From [Haemophilus] felis (lineage in GTDB: Bacteria; Pseudomonadota; Gammaproteobacteria; Enterobacterales; Pasteurellaceae): DNA of 38,590 nucleotides. Below the pieces are notes generated by a model. It was not told the DNA's origin and made no database searches. It was given only the letters and a program-made list of their open reading frames with translations. A program made the translations under genes and the position numbers. Below, piece by piece: positions 20,394-32,190 of this stretch; position 1 is the stretch's first letter; each line of letters starts with the position of its first letter. The stretch lies in assembly GCA_002015125.1 (NCBI GenBank), contig MUYB01000046.1, positions 1-38,590 of the forward strand, in the 5' to 3' direction.

Positions 20394-21596
20394 ATGTCTC
20401 AAAAATTAGTCCTAATCTTAAACTGTGGTAGTTCTTCTTTAAAATTCTCAATTTTAGATCCTGTAAGTGGCGATGAAAAATTGTCTGGCTTAGCAGAGGC
20501 ATTTCATTTAGACGATGCACGTATTAAATGGAAACTACATGGTGAAAAAGGTAATGCTGATTTAGGTGCTGGTGCAGCACATAGTGAAGCACTTAGCTTT
20601 ATCGTGAATAATATTTTTCCACTAGATCCGTCCTTAAAAGATGACATTGTTGCTATCGGTCATCGTATTGTTCACGGTGGTGAGAAATTCACTTCTTCTG
20701 TAGTTATCACAGATGAAGTGGTTGAAGGAATTAAAGATGCAATCCAATTTGCACCATTACACAACCCTGCGCACTTAATCGGTATTGAAGAAGCATTCAA
20801 AATGTTCCCACATTTGAAAGACAAAAATGTTGCTGTTTTTGATACTGCATTCCACCAAACTATGCCAGAACATGCTTACTTATACGCACTTCCGTATTCT
20901 TTATATAAAGAACATGGTGTTCGTCGTTATGGCGCACATGGTACTAGCCACTTCTTTGTTAGCCAACAAGTGGCTGAGCGTTTAAATGTACCAGCAGACA
21001 AAATCAATGTAATTACTTGCCACTTAGGTAACGGTGCATCTATTTCTGTTGTTCGTGATGGTAAATGTATTGATACATCAATGGGCTTAACACCGTTAGA
21101 AGGTTTGGTAATGGGAACACGCTCTGGTGATTTAGATCCAGCAATTATGTTCTATCTCCATGACAATCTTGGTTTATCCGTTGCTGAAATTAACACTATG
21201 TTAACCAAAAAATCCGGATTGTTAGGCTTAACTGAAGTAACTAGCGACTGCCGCTACGCAGAAGATAACTACGATAAAGAAGCACCAGCAAAACGTGCTT
21301 TAGATGTATTCTGCTATCGTTTAGCCAAATATATTGGTTCTTATATGGCGGTTATCGGCGAACGTTTAGATGCTATCGTATTTACTGGTGGTATCGGTGA
21401 AAACTCTTCTCTTGTTCGCGAATTAACTTTAAATCACTTAAAACTTTTCGGCTACCAAGTTGATGCAGAGAAAAATAAAGCAGCTCGTTTTGGTAACGAA
21501 GGTGTTATTACCGCAGCAAATACTCCAGTAGCGATTGTTATTCCAACCAATGAGGAATTAGTAATCGCACAAGATACAGCTCGTCTTTGTATCTAA
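20394..21596 (+). CDS. ackA: Acetate kinase
   Basis: AckA interconverts acetyl phosphate plus ADP and acetate plus ATP. The 400-residue protein has the N-terminal [13 protein letters not shown] phosphate-binding motif, the acetokinase signature RYGAHGTSH and FTGGIGENS near the C-terminus. It is intact. A terminator lies between it and pta, so pta expression may need readthrough or its own promoter. Confidence 0.98.
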   Translation: MSQKLVLILNCGSSSLKFSILDPVSGDEKLSGLAEAFHLDDARIKWKLHGEKGNADLGAGAAHSEALSFIVNNIFPLDPSLKDDIVAIGHRIVHGGEKFTSSVVITDEVVEGIKDAIQFAPLHNPAHLIGIEEAFKMFPHLKDKNVAVFDTAFHQTMPEHAYLYALPYSLYKEHGVRRYGAHGTSHFFVSQQVAERLNVPADKINVITCHLGNGASISVVRDGKCIDTSMGLTPLEGLVMGTRSGDLDPAIMFYLHDNLGLSVAEINTMLTKKSGLLGLTEVTSDCRYAEDNYDKEAPAKRALDVFCYRLAKYIGSYMAVIGERLDAIVFTGGIGENSSLVRELTLNHLKLFGYQVDAEKNKAARFGNEGVITAANTPVAIVIPTNEELVIAQDTARLCI

Positions 21597-21605
21597 TCTT
21601 TCAAC

Positions 21606-21640
21606 ACAAACTGCCGAAAATCTCGGCAGTTTGTTTTTTT
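21606..21640 (+). terminator. Terminator between ackA and pta
   Basis: A perfect 12-base stem (ACAAACTGCCGA / TCGGCAGTTTGT, 5-base loop) is followed by seven Ts, 10 bases after the ackA stop. Confidence 0.88.
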
Positions 21641-21663
21641 ACCAAAGATAATTAAGGTTTACT

Positions 21664-23802
21664 ATGTCTCGTACTATTATTCTCATTCCAATTAGTGCTG
21701 GCGTTGGTCTTACTAGCGTAAGCCTAGGTTTAATTCATTCTCTAGAGCAAAAAGGAACAAAAATTGGCTTCATGAAACCAATTTCCCAACCAAGTTCTGA
21801 TGAAGATACCATTGACCGCACGACCTCCATTATTCGCGCTAACACAGCTTTAGAAACTGCCGAACCTTTTATGTTAAGCGTGGCAGAATCTTTAATCGGA
21901 CAAAACCAGTCTGATGTAGTGCTAGAAAAAATTGTTGAAAATCACCAACAATTATCAAAAAACAATGAAATTATCGTTGTTGAAGGTTTAATTCCAACTC
22001 GCAAACATACTTATGCAAATAGTATCAACTACGAAATTGCACAAGCTTTAGATGCAGAAATTATTCTTGTTGCAGCACCTTCCACAGAAACGCCAGCAGA
22101 GTTAAAAGAGCGCATCAAAGCGGCGGCTTCTATGTTCGGTGGCAAACACAACCCAAATTTATTAGGGGTAGTAATTAACAAATTTAACGCGCCAATTGAT
22201 GAATCAGGTCGCACCCGCCCAGATCTTGCAGAAATTTTTGATTCATTCCAACACACGAAAAATCAAATTTCCGAAATTTATCACTTATTTGAAAAAAGCC
22301 CAATTAAAGTGCTTGCTTGTATTCCATGGAACGCAGATTTAATTGCAACTCGTGCCATTGATTTAGCTAAACACTTAGGTGCAGCAATTATTCACGAAGG
22401 GGCAATTAAAGAACGCCGTATTCGTGGTATTACATTCTGCGCACGCAACCTCACTAATATGGTTGAACATTTCCGTGTGGGTAGTCTTCTTGTTACCTCC
22501 GCAGACCGCCCAGATGTTATCGTTGCAGCGGCCCTTGCCGCAATGAATGGAGATGAAATTGCAGGTGTACTATTAACTGGTGGTTACAAAATTGATGCGC
22601 AAATCAAAAAATTAACCCAGCACGCTATCGAAAGCACAGGTTTACCAGTCTTCCGCGTAGAAGGTAACACTTGGCAAACCGCTCTTGCATTACAAAGCTT
22701 TAATTTAGAAGTTCCTGTAGATGACAAAGAACGTATTGAGAAAATTAAACAATATGTGAGCGAACAAATTGATACCCAATTTGTCGATTCTTTAGTTGCA
22801 ACAACTTCTCGTATGCGTCGTCTATCACCGCCAGCGTTCCGCTTCCAGTTAACTGAATTAGCTCGCGCTGCGAAAAAACGCATTGTATTGCCAGAGGGTG
22901 ATGAACCTCGCACCGTAAAAGCGGCTGCAATTTGTGCGGAACGTGGTATTGCGGAATGTGTATTATTAGCGAACCCAGAAACCGTTCAACGTGTTGCAGA
23001 TGCACAGGGGGTAACCTTGGGTAAAGGCATTACCATCATCGATCCTGTAGATGTGCGTGAAAATTATGTGGAACGTTTAGTCGAGTTACGCAAAAACAAA
23101 GGTATGACCGAAATTCTTGCTCGTAGCCAATTAGAAGATAACGTGGTATTAGGCACAATGATGTTAGAAGCCAATGAGGTTGATGGATTAGTATCAGGTG
23201 CAGTACACACCACTGCGAACACAATTCGTCCACCAATGCAAATCATTAAAACCGCACCAGGTAACTCAATCGTTTCTTCTATTTTCTTTATGTTGCTACC
23301 AGATCAAGTGCTTGTTTACGGCGACTGTGCAGTAAACCCAGATCCAACAGCAGAGCAATTAGCGGAAATCGCAATTCAATCCGCAGATTCCGCAAAAGCC
23401 TTTGGTATCGATCCAAAAGTAGCGATGATTTCCTACTCTACTGGCACATCAGGCAGTGGTGCTGATGTAGAAAAAGTGAAAGAAGCAACGCGTATTGCAC
23501 AAGAAAAACGACTAGATTTGGTTATTGATGGTCCATTGCAATATGATGCGGCGGTTATGGAAGATGTTGCACGTTCTAAAGCACCAAATTCACCAGTTGC
23601 AGGTAAAGCAACAGTATTCATATTCCCAGATCTAAACACAGGAAACACCACTTACAAAGCGGTACAACGTTCTGCTGATTTAGTCTCTATCGGACCGATG
23701 CTACAAGGTATGCGTAAACCAGTCAACGACTTATCTCGTGGCGCATTAGTTGATGATATTGTGTACACCATTGCATTAACAGCAATTCAAGCAACACAAT
23801 AA
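21664..23802 (+). CDS. pta: Phosphate acetyltransferase
   Basis: Pta interconverts acetyl-CoA and acetyl phosphate, the partner reaction to AckA. The 712-residue protein is the long enterobacterial type: an N-terminal P-loop-like regulatory domain ([15 protein letters not shown]), a DRTGG middle domain and the C-terminal catalytic PTA domain ([10 protein letters not shown] near residue 415, GTSGSG near 600). It is complete and ends before a strong bidirectional terminator. Confidence 0.98.
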   Translation: MSRTIILIPISAGVGLTSVSLGLIHSLEQKGTKIGFMKPISQPSSDEDTIDRTTSIIRANTALETAEPFMLSVAESLIGQNQSDVVLEKIVENHQQLSKNNEIIVVEGLIPTRKHTYANSINYEIAQALDAEIILVAAPSTETPAELKERIKAAASMFGGKHNPNLLGVVINKFNAPIDESGRTRPDLAEIFDSFQHTKNQISEIYHLFEKSPIKVLACIPWNADLIATRAIDLAKHLGAAIIHEGAIKERRIRGITFCARNLTNMVEHFRVGSLLVTSADRPDVIVAAALAAMNGDEIAGVLLTGGYKIDAQIKKLTQHAIESTGLPVFRVEGNTWQTALALQSFNLEVPVDDKERIEKIKQYVSEQIDTQFVDSLVATTSRMRRLSPPAFRFQLTELARAAKKRIVLPEGDEPRTVKAAAICAERGIAECVLLANPETVQRVADAQGVTLGKGITIIDPVDVRENYVERLVELRKNKGMTEILARSQLEDNVVLGTMMLEANEVDGLVSGAVHTTANTIRPPMQIIKTAPGNSIVSSIFFMLLPDQVLVYGDCAVNPDPTAEQLAEIAIQSADSAKAFGIDPKVAMISYSTGTSGSGADVEKVKEATRIAQEKRLDLVIDGPLQYDAAVMEDVARSKAPNSPVAGKATVFIFPDLNTGNTTYKAVQRSADLVSIGPMLQGMRKPVNDLSRGALVDDIVYTIALTAIQATQ

Positions 23803-23818
23803 ATTCAATAAAAAAATT

Positions 23819-23857
23819 AACCGCTCTTTTCGTCTTGTACTAAAAGAGCGGTTTTTA
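23819..23857 (+). terminator. Bidirectional terminator after pta
   Basis: AACCGCTCTTTT and AAAAGAGCGGTT form a perfect 12-base stem with an 11-base loop and a T run. It serves pta and possibly the converging nitroreductase gene. Confidence 0.88.
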
Positions 23858-23904
23858 TTATAGCGAGATATTGGTGTAATGGACAAAAATGCGGACTTAT
23901 CAAA

Positions 23905-24459
23905 TTAAAGATAACTGACAAAACTACTACTATCTAACTGCTTGCGATCTCTGATTATTTTTTCTTCTGCACTGCCAATCATTAGCAATCCAATCACTTT
24001 ATCTGTCGCCTCACAATGAAAAGCATTACGCAACTCTGCGCCATCAACCCATTTACCGCTGATCCAAACATTAGCATAACCTAAAGCATTTGCGGCAAGT
24101 TGAATAGCATAAGTCGCACAGCCTGCCGTTAACATTTGCTCCCAAGCAGGTATTTTCTCAATATCTCGTCGAATTTTAGCCACCACACCAATTACCATCG
24201 GCGCTCGTTTCGCTAAATTCTCCGCTTTTTTAATGCGCTCTTCCCCAAGATCAAACTCGAAAACCACATCTTTAAGTAATTTTTCTAATTGTTCCAAACC
24301 TTCATTTTCAATCACGATAAAGCGATACGGCTGTAAATGTCCATGATCAGGAACATGCAAAGCAGCTTGGAACATTTGTTCAAGCTCCTCTGCACTTGGT
24401 GCTGGTTCAACTAATTTTTTCTCTGAACGGCGAGAAGTTAACAATTGTAAAGCATTCAT
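23905..24459 (-). CDS. YdjA-type nitroreductase family protein
   Basis: From the ATG at 24459 (AAAGGAG upstream) the protein is 184 residues, beginning MNALQLLTSRRSEKKL, with the FMN-phosphate arginines of the SRRS segment, PDHGHLQPYRF and the late MIGSAEE segment. It closely resembles E. coli YdjA, a small FMN-dependent nitroreductase of uncertain physiological substrate. The longer upstream open frame lacks a good start. It is divergent from sppA, as in H. influenzae. Confidence 0.88.
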   Translation of the reverse strand: MNALQLLTSRRSEKKLVEPAPSAEELEQMFQAALHVPDHGHLQPYRFIVIENEGLEQLEKLLKDVVFEFDLGEERIKKAENLAKRAPMVIGVVAKIRRDIEKIPAWEQMLTAGCATYAIQLAANALGYANVWISGKWVDGAELRNAFHCEATDKVIGLLMIGSAEEKIIRDRKQLDSSSFVSYL

Positions 24460-24572
24460 AATTTTCTCCTTTAGAAAGGCCCGAAGTTTAACATATTTTT
24501 TCTTACCCATTTATTGCCAAAGCGCTTTATGCTATGTTAACGCGCTTTTCTTCATGTTCTCATAGGTTATTT

Positions 24573-26450
24573 ATGAAAATATTCAGTTTAATTTGGCGTA
24601 TTTTTAAATTCATTCGCCAATTAGTGATCAATTTGGTCTTTATCGTATTTACACTTTGTTTAATCACAGTTATCAGTTTAATTAGTCATTATTCGACGAA
24701 AAGCTCCACAGAATTAATTGGTGATCAAGGTGCACTAGTATTAAAACTAGATGGCTATCTCGTTGATAGTCGCGAATCGCCTATTGTTTGGCAAGATGCT
24801 CTGCGTGAATTAAATGGCCAATCTATCCCTCGCCAGCTTTCTACTTTCGACATTGTTTATGCTTTAGAAAATGCAACAGATGATGATCGAATTAAAGGTT
24901 TAGTATTAGATTTAAACCAATTTGAAGGCGGAGAGCTTGCTAATTTAGATTACCTTGGTGAGGCAATCCTAAGTTTCAAAAAAAGCAATAAACCTGTTAT
25001 CGCCGTTGCTGATAGTTATGATCAAAAACAATATTTTCTTGCAAGCTTTGCGGATCATATTTATTTGAATCCTATTGGTGATGTAGAAATTACAGGTTTA
25101 CAGGCTGAGAATCTTTACTTTAAGTCCTTGTTAGATAAGTTGGGGATTTCTACCCATATTTTCCGAGTAGGCACTTATAAATCTGCTGTTGAGCCGTTTT
25201 TGCGCGATGATATGTCCGCTGAAGCTAAATCAGATTTACAACAATGGCTAGGTAAAATGTGGCAAAACTATCAGCAAACAGTGGCTAATAATCGTCAAAT
25301 TAATCTTGACCAAGTGTTACCTGATGCCCAAACCTATATAAAAGAACTCAAAAAATTAAAAGGCGATAATAGCCAATATACACTGCAACGCGGTTTAATT
25401 ACCGAATTTGCGGATCGTTTTACGATTAATCAAAAGCTAATTGAATTCTTTGGTAAAGATCATCAAAAAGATTCAAATGCACCTAAACTATTAGCGTTGG
25501 ATGATTACCTTGCTAGCTTGCCTGATTTATCTGAATCCGATGCCACACATAAAATCGCAGTGGTCAATGTAGAAGGTGCAATTATCGACGGAGAAAGCTA
25601 TGAACAAGAAGTGGGTGGAGATACTATCGCACGCCTACTACGTCAAGCTTATAATGATAGCGCCGTTAAAGCAGTAGTCTTACGAGTGAATAGCCCTGGC
25701 GGTAGCGCCTTTGCTTCTGAGATTATTCGCCAAGAATTAGTTCATTTACAGCAAGCGGGTAAACCTGCGGTTGTTTCAATGGGCGGTATGGCTGCTTCTG
25801 GCGGTTATTGGATTTCAAGTACCGCCGACTACATTGTGGCAGAAAAAAATACGATCACAGGCTCTATTGGTATTTTCTCTTTATTCCCTAGCTTTGAAAA
25901 AACACTGAAAAAGATCGGTGTTTCTGCGGATAAAGTATCTACTTCTCCTTTTGCAGAAATGTCTAGTTATAGCGGACTTTCTCCTGAATTAAACGATATT
26001 TTACAGCTACAAATTGAGCAAGGTTATGATCGTTTTTTAAGCCTAGTTAGCCAAGGACGAAATTTATCCAAAGAACAAGTTGATAAAATAGCTCAGGGCA
26101 AAATTTGGTTGGGTGGCGATGCGCTAACTCATAAATTAGTCGATGAAATTGGTTCTTTTGATATTGCAGTTAATAAAGCGATAGAACTCGTTAATGGGAA
26201 ACTAGAAAACAAACTAGAGGAAAGTGAATTTGACGTAATTTGGCTACAAGAAGAGGATAAATTCTTGTTAGGCTCAATGCTGAAAGGATTTCAATCTCAA
26301 CTTAAAATTGTTTTAACAGATCTTCTCTTAGAAAATATTCCGCTAGCTAAAACACATCAAAAAGCATTACAAAATTTTGGTTTATTAACTCAAATGAATG
26401 ATCCAAAAGGGCATTATTTATATTGTTTAACTTGTGCTGAAATACGCTAA
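24573..26450 (+). CDS. sppA: Signal peptide peptidase SppA, 67 kDa type
   Basis: SppA is an inner-membrane serine protease with a periplasmic active site that degrades cleaved signal peptides. The ATG at 24573 gives 625 residues with one N-terminal membrane anchor (about residues 10-40) and two tandem peptidase S49 domains. The family lysine is in GTYKSAVEPF in the first domain, and the serine is in GGMAASGGYWISS in the second, as in E. coli Lys209/Ser409. An upstream in-frame ATG at 24534 would add 13 residues but is less plausible. Confidence 0.95.
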   Translation: MKIFSLIWRIFKFIRQLVINLVFIVFTLCLITVISLISHYSTKSSTELIGDQGALVLKLDGYLVDSRESPIVWQDALRELNGQSIPRQLSTFDIVYALENATDDDRIKGLVLDLNQFEGGELANLDYLGEAILSFKKSNKPVIAVADSYDQKQYFLASFADHIYLNPIGDVEITGLQAENLYFKSLLDKLGISTHIFRVGTYKSAVEPFLRDDMSAEAKSDLQQWLGKMWQNYQQTVANNRQINLDQVLPDAQTYIKELKKLKGDNSQYTLQRGLITEFADRFTINQKLIEFFGKDHQKDSNAPKLLALDDYLASLPDLSESDATHKIAVVNVEGAIIDGESYEQEVGGDTIARLLRQAYNDSAVKAVVLRVNSPGGSAFASEIIRQELVHLQQAGKPAVVSMGGMAASGGYWISSTADYIVAEKNTITGSIGIFSLFPSFEKTLKKIGVSADKVSTSPFAEMSSYSGLSPELNDILQLQIEQGYDRFLSLVSQGRNLSKEQVDKIAQGKIWLGGDALTHKLVDEIGSFDIAVNKAIELVNGKLENKLEESEFDVIWLQEEDKFLLGSMLKGFQSQLKIVLTDLLLENIPLAKTHQKALQNFGLLTQMNDPKGHYLYCLTCAEIR

Positions 26451-26470
26451 TTAAGTTGATCGGCGCTAAT

Positions 26471-26507
26471 AAGAAGTAGCAGCTTTCAGGAAGAAAGCAC
26501 TACTTCT
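26471..26507. repeat. Inverted repeat after sppA
   Basis: GAAGTAG..GCTTTC and GAAAGC..CTACTTC form a two-part stem with 2-base internal loops and a 5-base loop. There is no direct T run after it on the plus strand; a T7 run comes about 17 bases later. Possibly a terminator variant or a processing site. Confidence 0.5.
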
Positions 26508-26556
26508 GTGCAGAACCCTCAAATTTTTTTAATTCCACAATATACAAAATTTCTTA

Positions 26557-26585
26557 TTGTTCAATTTCCTATAAATAGCGATAAT
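26557..26585 (+). promoter_or_regulatory. Promoter of rsxABCDGE-nth
   Basis: TTGTTC (26557-26562), a 17-base spacer and GATAAT (26580-26585) lie about 70 bases before the rsxA ATG. Confidence 0.65.
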
Positions 26586-26657
26586 ACGCCGTTTAATTTA
26601 ACGCCTTTGATTTTGAGGCAACAGTAATTTTATCCTATTGATATTTATTCCCTAAAT

Positions 26658-27239
26658 ATGATCGAATACATTCTACTCATTATTAGCACCGCCCTAATCA
26701 ATAACTTTGTGTTGGTGAAGTTTCTAGGACTTTGCCCATTTATGGGTGTTTCAAAAAAAATTGAAACCGCTTTGGGAATGAGCCTTGCCACCATGTTTGT
26801 TCTTACCGTTGCTTCTCTGAGTGCTTATTTGATCGAACAATATATTTTATTACCTTTAAATGCGGGCTTTTTGCGCACTTTAGTCTTTATTTTAGTTATC
26901 GCCGTTGTGGTGCAATTTACCGAAATGGTAATTCATAAAACAAGCCCAGTTCTATATCGCTTGCTAGGTATATTCTTACCGCTTATTACCACTAACTGCG
27001 CGGTATTGGGCGTAGCGTTATTAAATGTCAATCAAGCTCATAATCTTACCCAATCGGTGATTTATGGCTTTGGCGCATCTTTAGGATTCGGTTTAGTCCT
27101 CGTGCTTTTCGCAGCTCTGCGAGAACGTCTTATCGCCGCTGATGTACCGACACCTTTTAAAGGTGTTTCCATTGCGCTAATTACCGCGGGTTTAATGTCT
27201 CTTGCATTTATGGGCTTTACTGGCTTGGTGAGATTGTAA
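26658..27239 (+). CDS. rsxA: Electron transport complex subunit RsxA/RnfA
   Basis: RsxA is one of the inner-membrane subunits of the Rnf/Rsx complex, which couples ferredoxin/NADH electron transfer to ion translocation and, in E. coli, keeps SoxR reduced. The 193-residue protein has six predicted helices with the conserved [18 protein letters not shown] and [13 protein letters not shown] segments whose cysteines are thought to hold an iron-sulfur centre. The stop overlaps the rsxB start by one base. Confidence 0.96.
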   Translation: MIEYILLIISTALINNFVLVKFLGLCPFMGVSKKIETALGMSLATMFVLTVASLSAYLIEQYILLPLNAGFLRTLVFILVIAVVVQFTEMVIHKTSPVLYRLLGIFLPLITTNCAVLGVALLNVNQAHNLTQSVIYGFGASLGFGLVLVLFAALRERLIAADVPTPFKGVSIALITAGLMSLAFMGFTGLVRL

Positions 27240-27829
27240 TGATTCCAACGACCTATTTACTGATTATCGCCATTGTTGTGCTAGCTATCATTTTTGGTAG
27301 TTTGCTTGGTCTTGCCTCAATTAAACTAAAAGTAGAAGCAGATCCTATTGTAGAAAAAATTGATGCCCTATTACCGCAAAGTCAATGCGGACAATGTGGC
27401 TATCCTGGCTGCAAACCTTATGCACAAGCTGTGGCTAACGGCGATGACATTACGAAATGTATCCCCGGAGGACAAACCGTTATTGTCAATATTGCAGAGC
27501 TTATGGGAGTTGAGCCACCCTCAATGCAAGGCGAAGAGCCAGTTCCCAAAGTTGCTTTTATTGATGAAGAAATGTGTATTGGTTGCACTAAATGTATTCA
27601 GGCTTGCCCTGTGGATGCCATTATTGGTACAAACAAAGCAATGCATACGATTATTCCTGATCTCTGTACAGGCTGTGAACTATGTGTAGCGCCTTGTCCA
27701 ACTGACTGCATCAGCATGTTAGCGATTAAGCCTAATATTGATAATTGGAATTGGAAATTTGATCCTAATTTAATTATTCCTATTGTGGATACCACAACCA
27801 CCCCAAAAAAGATAATTAAGGGGAAATAA
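27239..27829 (+). CDS. rsxB: Electron transport complex iron-sulfur subunit RsxB/RnfB
   Basis: A 196-residue iron-sulfur subunit with an N-terminal membrane helix, a [10 protein letters not shown] four-cysteine cluster (about residues 49-75), and two ferredoxin-type motifs [12 protein letters not shown] and [12 protein letters not shown]. It is complete and joined to rsxA and rsxC without gaps. Confidence 0.97.
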   Translation: MIPTTYLLIIAIVVLAIIFGSLLGLASIKLKVEADPIVEKIDALLPQSQCGQCGYPGCKPYAQAVANGDDITKCIPGGQTVIVNIAELMGVEPPSMQGEEPVPKVAFIDEEMCIGCTKCIQACPVDAIIGTNKAMHTIIPDLCTGCELCVAPCPTDCISMLAIKPNIDNWNWKFDPNLIIPIVDTTTTPKKIIKGK

Positions 27830-29785
27830 ATGGACGTATTAACCGCTTTTAATCTAGGTAAATTGTGGGATTTTAGTGGAGGAATACATCCACCAGAGAA
27901 CAAATCACAATCCAATAAAACACCAATTCAACCAACAATATTGGTCTCCGATTTTTACGTTCCTGTCAAACAACACGCTGGCGGTGCGGGAAATATTCTT
28001 GTGCAAGTAGGCGATAAAGTCTTAAAAGGACAAGCGTTAACACAGGGAGATGGCTTACGCAATTTACCTGTTCACGCCCCTACCTCAGGTACAGTAAAAG
28101 CAATTATGCCTTATGCTGCGGCTCACCCTTCAGGTTTTGCAGAACTGAGTATTCACATTGAAAGCGACGGTAAAGATGAGTGGATAGCACGCCATCCGAT
28201 TGAAGACTTCCTAACGCAAACGCCTGAACAACTTATTGATAAAATTTATCGCGCAGGTATCGCAGGTTTAGGTGGTGCGGTTTTCCCTACCGCCGCTAAA
28301 ATCCATTCAGCTGAAAAAAAAGTCAAACTCTTAATTATTAACGGTGCAGAATGTGAACCTTATATCACTTGTGATGATCGTTTAATGCGTGAGTATGCTG
28401 ATGAGATTATCGAAGGTGTTCGTATCTTACGTTATATTTTACGCCCAGAAAAAGTAGTTATCGCCGTAGAAGATAATAAAGAGCAAGCTATCACAGCTTT
28501 ACAAGAAGCATTGCATGGTGCAAATGATATAGAGATTCGCACCATACCAACCAAATACCCTTCTGGTGCAGCAAAACAACTTATTCGTATATTAACGGGC
28601 ATTGATGTCCCCGCAGGTCAGCGTTCCTCAAGCATTGGCGTGTTAATGCAGAATGTCGGTACAGCCTTTGCGATTAAACGTGCAGTGTTAGATGATGAGC
28701 CGCTAATTGAGCGAGTGGTTACCCTCACAGGCGATAAAGTTGGTAATCAATGTAACGTTTGGGCGAGATTGGGTACGCCGATTTATCAGTTATTACAACA
28801 GTTTGATTATCAATATGATGAACGCTTCCCTGTGTTTATGGGGGGGCCGATGATGGGCTTTATTCTGCCAGACTTAACCGCGCCAGTAACCAAGGTAACC
28901 AACTGCTTGCTAGCGCCGGATCATTTTGAATATATGCCACCACAAGCCGAGCAAGCCTGTATTCGCTGTTCTGCTTGTTCTGATGCTTGCCCTGTGCAGT
29001 TAATGCCTCAACAACTTTATTGGTTTGCGCGCAGCGAAGAACACGACAAATCGGAACAATACGCCATTAAAGATTGCATGGAATGCGGTATTTGTGCTTA
29101 TGTATGCCCAAGCCATATCCCATTAATTCAATACTTCCGACAAGAAAAAGCGAAGATTTGGGAAATTAAACAGAAAAACCAACAAGCAGAAGAGGCAAAA
29201 ATCCGTTTTGAGGCTCGTCAAGCTCGTTTAGAAAAAGAAGAAACTGAACGTAAAGCGCGTGCACAAAAAGCCATGGCGGCGCGTCGCCAAGAAATGCAAA
29301 ATGAGCAAGGCATAGATCCTGTTCAAGCGGCGTTAGAACGGTTAAAAGCGAAAAAAGCTTCAGAAAATACGCAGAATGCAACAAGAACTTTAAAAACTAT
29401 TGTTGATGACAAAGGGCAAATTCAACCAGACAATAGCGACATTACGGCACAACGTAAAGCGCGTCGTTTGGCTCGACAAGCGGAGCAAACCAAAGAAACC
29501 TCAGAACCAATAAATACAGCACCATCGGAAAATCAAGAAAACAGTTCAGACAACAAAAAATCAGCAGTGGCAGCAGCTATCGCTCGTGCTAAAGCGAAAA
29601 AGCTTGCGCAACAAAACGCCAGCGCTGTTGATGTAAAAACAGAATCTGTTGAAACAACACAAACTGAAAACACACAAACGGATACTACGTTAGATCCGAA
29701 AAAAGCAGCAGTGGCAGCAGCTATCGCCCGCGCTAAAGCAAAGAAACTTGCTCAACTGCAAACTAAACAAACCGAAAATTCATAG
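27830..29785 (+). CDS. rsxC: Electron transport complex subunit RsxC/RnfC
   Basis: RsxC is the peripheral NADH/FMN and iron-sulfur subunit. The 651-residue protein has [23 protein letters not shown] and two ferredoxin-type motifs ([24 protein letters not shown], about residues 375-430). Beyond residue 440 is a long charged Ala/Lys/Glu-rich tail ending in two copies of a [18 protein letters not shown] repeat. It is directly adjacent to rsxB. Confidence 0.96.
   Translation: MDVLTAFNLGKLWDFSGGIHPPENKSQSNKTPIQPTILVSDFYVPVKQHAGGAGNILVQVGDKVLKGQALTQGDGLRNLPVHAPTSGTVKAIMPYAAAHPSGFAELSIHIESDGKDEWIARHPIEDFLTQTPEQLIDKIYRAGIAGLGGAVFPTAAKIHSAEKKVKLLIINGAECEPYITCDDRLMREYADEIIEGVRILRYILRPEKVVIAVEDNKEQAITALQEALHGANDIEIRTIPTKYPSGAAKQLIRILTGIDVPAGQRSSSIGVLMQNVGTAFAIKRAVLDDEPLIERVVTLTGDKVGNQCNVWARLGTPIYQLLQQFDYQYDERFPVFMGGPMMGFILPDLTAPVTKVTNCLLAPDHFEYMPPQAEQACIRCSACSDACPVQLMPQQLYWFARSEEHDKSEQYAIKDCMECGICAYVCPSHIPLIQYFRQEKAKIWEIKQKNQQAEEAKIRFEARQARLEKEETERKARAQKAMAARRQEMQNEQGIDPVQAALERLKAKKASENTQNATRTLKTIVDDKGQIQPDNSDITAQRKARRLARQAEQTKETSEPINTAPSENQENSSDNKKSAVAAAIARAKAKKLAQQNASAVDVKTESVETTQTENTQTDTTLDPKKAAVAAAIARAKAKKLAQLQTKQTENS
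29555..29755 (+). repeat. Tandem-type direct repeat in the rsxC tail
   Basis: Two 57-base copies (29555-29611 and 29699-29755) encode 19-residue repeats of the pattern [19 protein letters not shown], differing at one residue and mainly at synonymous sites. The RsxC tail is known to vary in repeat number between species. Confidence 0.85.
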
Positions 29786-29801
29786 GAGCGAAAATAAACA
29801 A

Positions 29802-30881
29802 ATGTTTAAAATGGTTAGTTCGCCGCATACTCATTCAGGTAAGCTTACAATGCGCATTATGCTATGGGTCATAGTTGCAATGTTGCCTGCTTTTGCCATG
29901 CAAATTTATTACTTTGGCTTCGGCGTGTTAATACAAAGTTGTTTAGCAGTTAGCTTTGCCGTCTTTTTAGAAGGCTTAGTAACATTATTACGTAAAAAAA
30001 CCTTATTCTTTTATTTGCGCGATTTAAGTGTTGTGCTCACGGCGTTAATTTTAGCTATGGCCATTCCTCCTTATGCGCCTTACTGGATTATTTTAATTGG
30101 TATTTTCTGTGCAGTTATTTTAGGCAAACAGGTTTATGGTGGCTTAGGACAAAATTTGTTTAACCCTGCAATGGTTGGCTATGTGGTGTTGCTCATTTCT
30201 TTTCCTGTACAAATGACTGCTTGGTTACCGCCGTTACCTTTACTACAAGAGCCCCCTACTTGGAATGATGCTTACCAATTAATTTTCACAGGCTTTACCA
30301 CCGATGGATTTACCTTGCATCAATTAAATCATTCCATAGATAGCATTTCTCAAGCAACACCGCTTGATAGTGCCAAAGTAAGCTTGTTGAAAGCTGATAC
30401 GAATGTTCTAAAAATAAATTATGAAATGTTATTACAATCTCCTTTATTTCAACATTCCCTGCCATTTGGCTGGTGGCAAGTAAACTTGGCCTTCCTGCTT
30501 GGTGGGTTAATACTTATATTTAAAAAAGTTATTCACTGGCATATTCCAGTGGCAATGCTAGTAAGCTTTACCGTTTTTGCTAGCCTAACAACGCTATTCT
30601 TACCAATGGCACAATTAAATCCCTTATCGCAGTTATTTAGCGGCGCTATGATGTTTGGTGCATTTTTTATTGCAACAGATCCAGTTACCGCCTCTATTAC
30701 ACCTAAAGGAAAACTGTTGTTTGGTGCTCTCATCGGTTTATTAATTTACGTTATTCGCTTTTATGGTAGTTATCCCGACGGCGTTGCATTCTCCATATTG
30801 CTTGCGAATATTTTTGTACCTCTTATCGATCATTACACACGTCCTGTTGTGACGGGTTACCAAATGCGAGGTGGACGATGA
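29802..30881 (+). CDS. rsxD: Electron transport complex subunit RsxD/RnfD
   Basis: An inner-membrane subunit with covalently bound FMN. From the ATG at 29802 it has 359 residues and multiple helices, with [19 protein letters not shown] and the flavinylation-type motif [10 protein letters not shown], whose threonine binds FMN in the family. It begins [12 protein letters not shown] like H. influenzae RnfD. An upstream in-frame ATG at 29748 would overlap rsxC and is less likely. It ends 4 bases inside rsxG. Confidence 0.95.
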   Translation: MFKMVSSPHTHSGKLTMRIMLWVIVAMLPAFAMQIYYFGFGVLIQSCLAVSFAVFLEGLVTLLRKKTLFFYLRDLSVVLTALILAMAIPPYAPYWIILIGIFCAVILGKQVYGGLGQNLFNPAMVGYVVLLISFPVQMTAWLPPLPLLQEPPTWNDAYQLIFTGFTTDGFTLHQLNHSIDSISQATPLDSAKVSLLKADTNVLKINYEMLLQSPLFQHSLPFGWWQVNLAFLLGGLILIFKKVIHWHIPVAMLVSFTVFASLTTLFLPMAQLNPLSQLFSGAMMFGAFFIATDPVTASITPKGKLLFGALIGLLIYVIRFYGSYPDGVAFSILLANIFVPLIDHYTRPVVTGYQMRGGR

Positions 30882-31492
30882 AAACTTGGCAAGTCTCTCT
30901 TCGTTATGCTTTGATTCTCGCCTTTGTTGCGTTCCTTTGTACGTTGCTCTCCGTTAGTATTTATTTCCTAACCAAGGACAGAATTGAAGCAGTAGTTACT
31001 CAGCAACAACGTACCTTGCTAGCACAGGTAATACCTACAGCATATTTTGACAATGATTTACTCTCTAGCTGTTATCAACCAAACCATAAAAACCTGTTAG
31101 CGCAACGCATCAGCTCCATTTGTATCGCTCGTAAGCAACAACAAATTAGCGCCTACGTATTTGAAACTACCGCCCCAAACGGTTATTCAGGAAATATTCG
31201 ATTATTGGTTGCGGTAACACCTGAACGAGAAGTACTTGGAGTTCGCGTGTTAGAACACAAAGAAACACCTGGGTTGGGCGATAAAATCGAGTTACGCATT
31301 TCAAATTGGATTTTGACATTTAACCAACAAAAATTGACTTCCGAAAATCTATCCGATTGGGCAGTAAAAAAAGATGGTGGAAAATTTGATCAATTCTCTG
31401 GAGCAACCATTACACCTCGAGCTGTGGTCAATCAAGTAAAACTAGCTGCATTAGCTTTATTTGATGCCTTGGAGCAGGGAGATAATCTATGA
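30878..31492 (+). CDS. rsxG: Electron transport complex subunit RsxG/RnfG
   Basis: A 204-residue protein with one N-terminal membrane helix and a periplasmic FMN-binding domain. The flavinylation motif [11 protein letters not shown] is present near residue 170, and [14 protein letters not shown] is the usual upstream motif. It overlaps rsxD by four bases and rsxE by four bases. Confidence 0.96.
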   Translation: MKTWQVSLRYALILAFVAFLCTLLSVSIYFLTKDRIEAVVTQQQRTLLAQVIPTAYFDNDLLSSCYQPNHKNLLAQRISSICIARKQQQISAYVFETTAPNGYSGNIRLLVAVTPEREVLGVRVLEHKETPGLGDKIELRISNWILTFNQQKLTSENLSDWAVKKDGGKFDQFSGATITPRAVVNQVKLAALALFDALEQGDNL

Positions 31493-32190
31493 GCAATAAG
31501 TTAAATGAATTTGAGCCACAAGTAGAAATCGAGCTATCGTCGATGAAAACAGAAAATCTATGGAAGAATCTTTTTCTACAAGGTGTTTGGAAAAATAATG
31601 GTGCATTAGTGCAACTACTGGGTCTATGTCCTTTATTAGCGGTTTCTAATACCGCTACTAATGCTCTGGGACTAGGCTTAGCGACGATGCTCGTACTTAT
31701 CTTCAGTAACACAGTAATATCTTTGTTCCGCAAACATATTCCCAATGAAATTCGGATCCCTATTTATGTCATGATTATTGCGACTACTGTTACCATAGTG
31801 CAATTATTAATGAATGCCTTTACTTATTCTTTATATCAATCCTTGGGTATCTTTATTCCATTAATTGTAACCAATTGTATTGTTATCGGCCGTGCAGAAG
31901 CATTCGCCTCTAAAAATCCACTTATGCAAGCAATGTTTGATGGTTTTTCTATGGGATTGGGAATGTGTCTAAGCTTACTTGCTTTAGGTGCATTAAGAGA
32001 GATTTTAGGAAATGGCACATTATTTGATGGCATCAAAAATTTATTGGGGAATTGGGCAAGTGGTTTAAAAATTACTTTCTTTCAGCTAGATAGTCATTTC
32101 TTATTGGCCATTTTACCGCCAGGGGCATTCATCAGCTTAGGACTCATCCTGGCAATAAAAAATATCATTGATAGAAAAAATAATGAATAA
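31489..32190 (+). CDS. rsxE: Electron transport complex subunit RsxE/RnfE
   Basis: A 233-residue integral membrane subunit related to RsxA, with [18 protein letters not shown] and [18 protein letters not shown]. The overlap with rsxG and nth shows translational coupling. Confidence 0.95.
   Translation: MSNKLNEFEPQVEIELSSMKTENLWKNLFLQGVWKNNGALVQLLGLCPLLAVSNTATNALGLGLATMLVLIFSNTVISLFRKHIPNEIRIPIYVMIIATTVTIVQLLMNAFTYSLYQSLGIFIPLIVTNCIVIGRAEAFASKNPLMQAMFDGFSMGLGMCLSLLALGALREILGNGTLFDGIKNLLGNWASGLKITFFQLDSHFLLAILPPGAFISLGLILAIKNIIDRKNNE

Noticed and set aside
22678..23852. ACCGCTCTT (three occurrences) as an alternative uptake signal
   Set aside because: Two of the three are the arms of one terminator; the number is too small to call over-representation by eye.
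29555..29755. CRISPR-like spacing of repeats in rsxC
   Set aside because: Only two copies, in frame, within a coding region and encoding a protein repeat.
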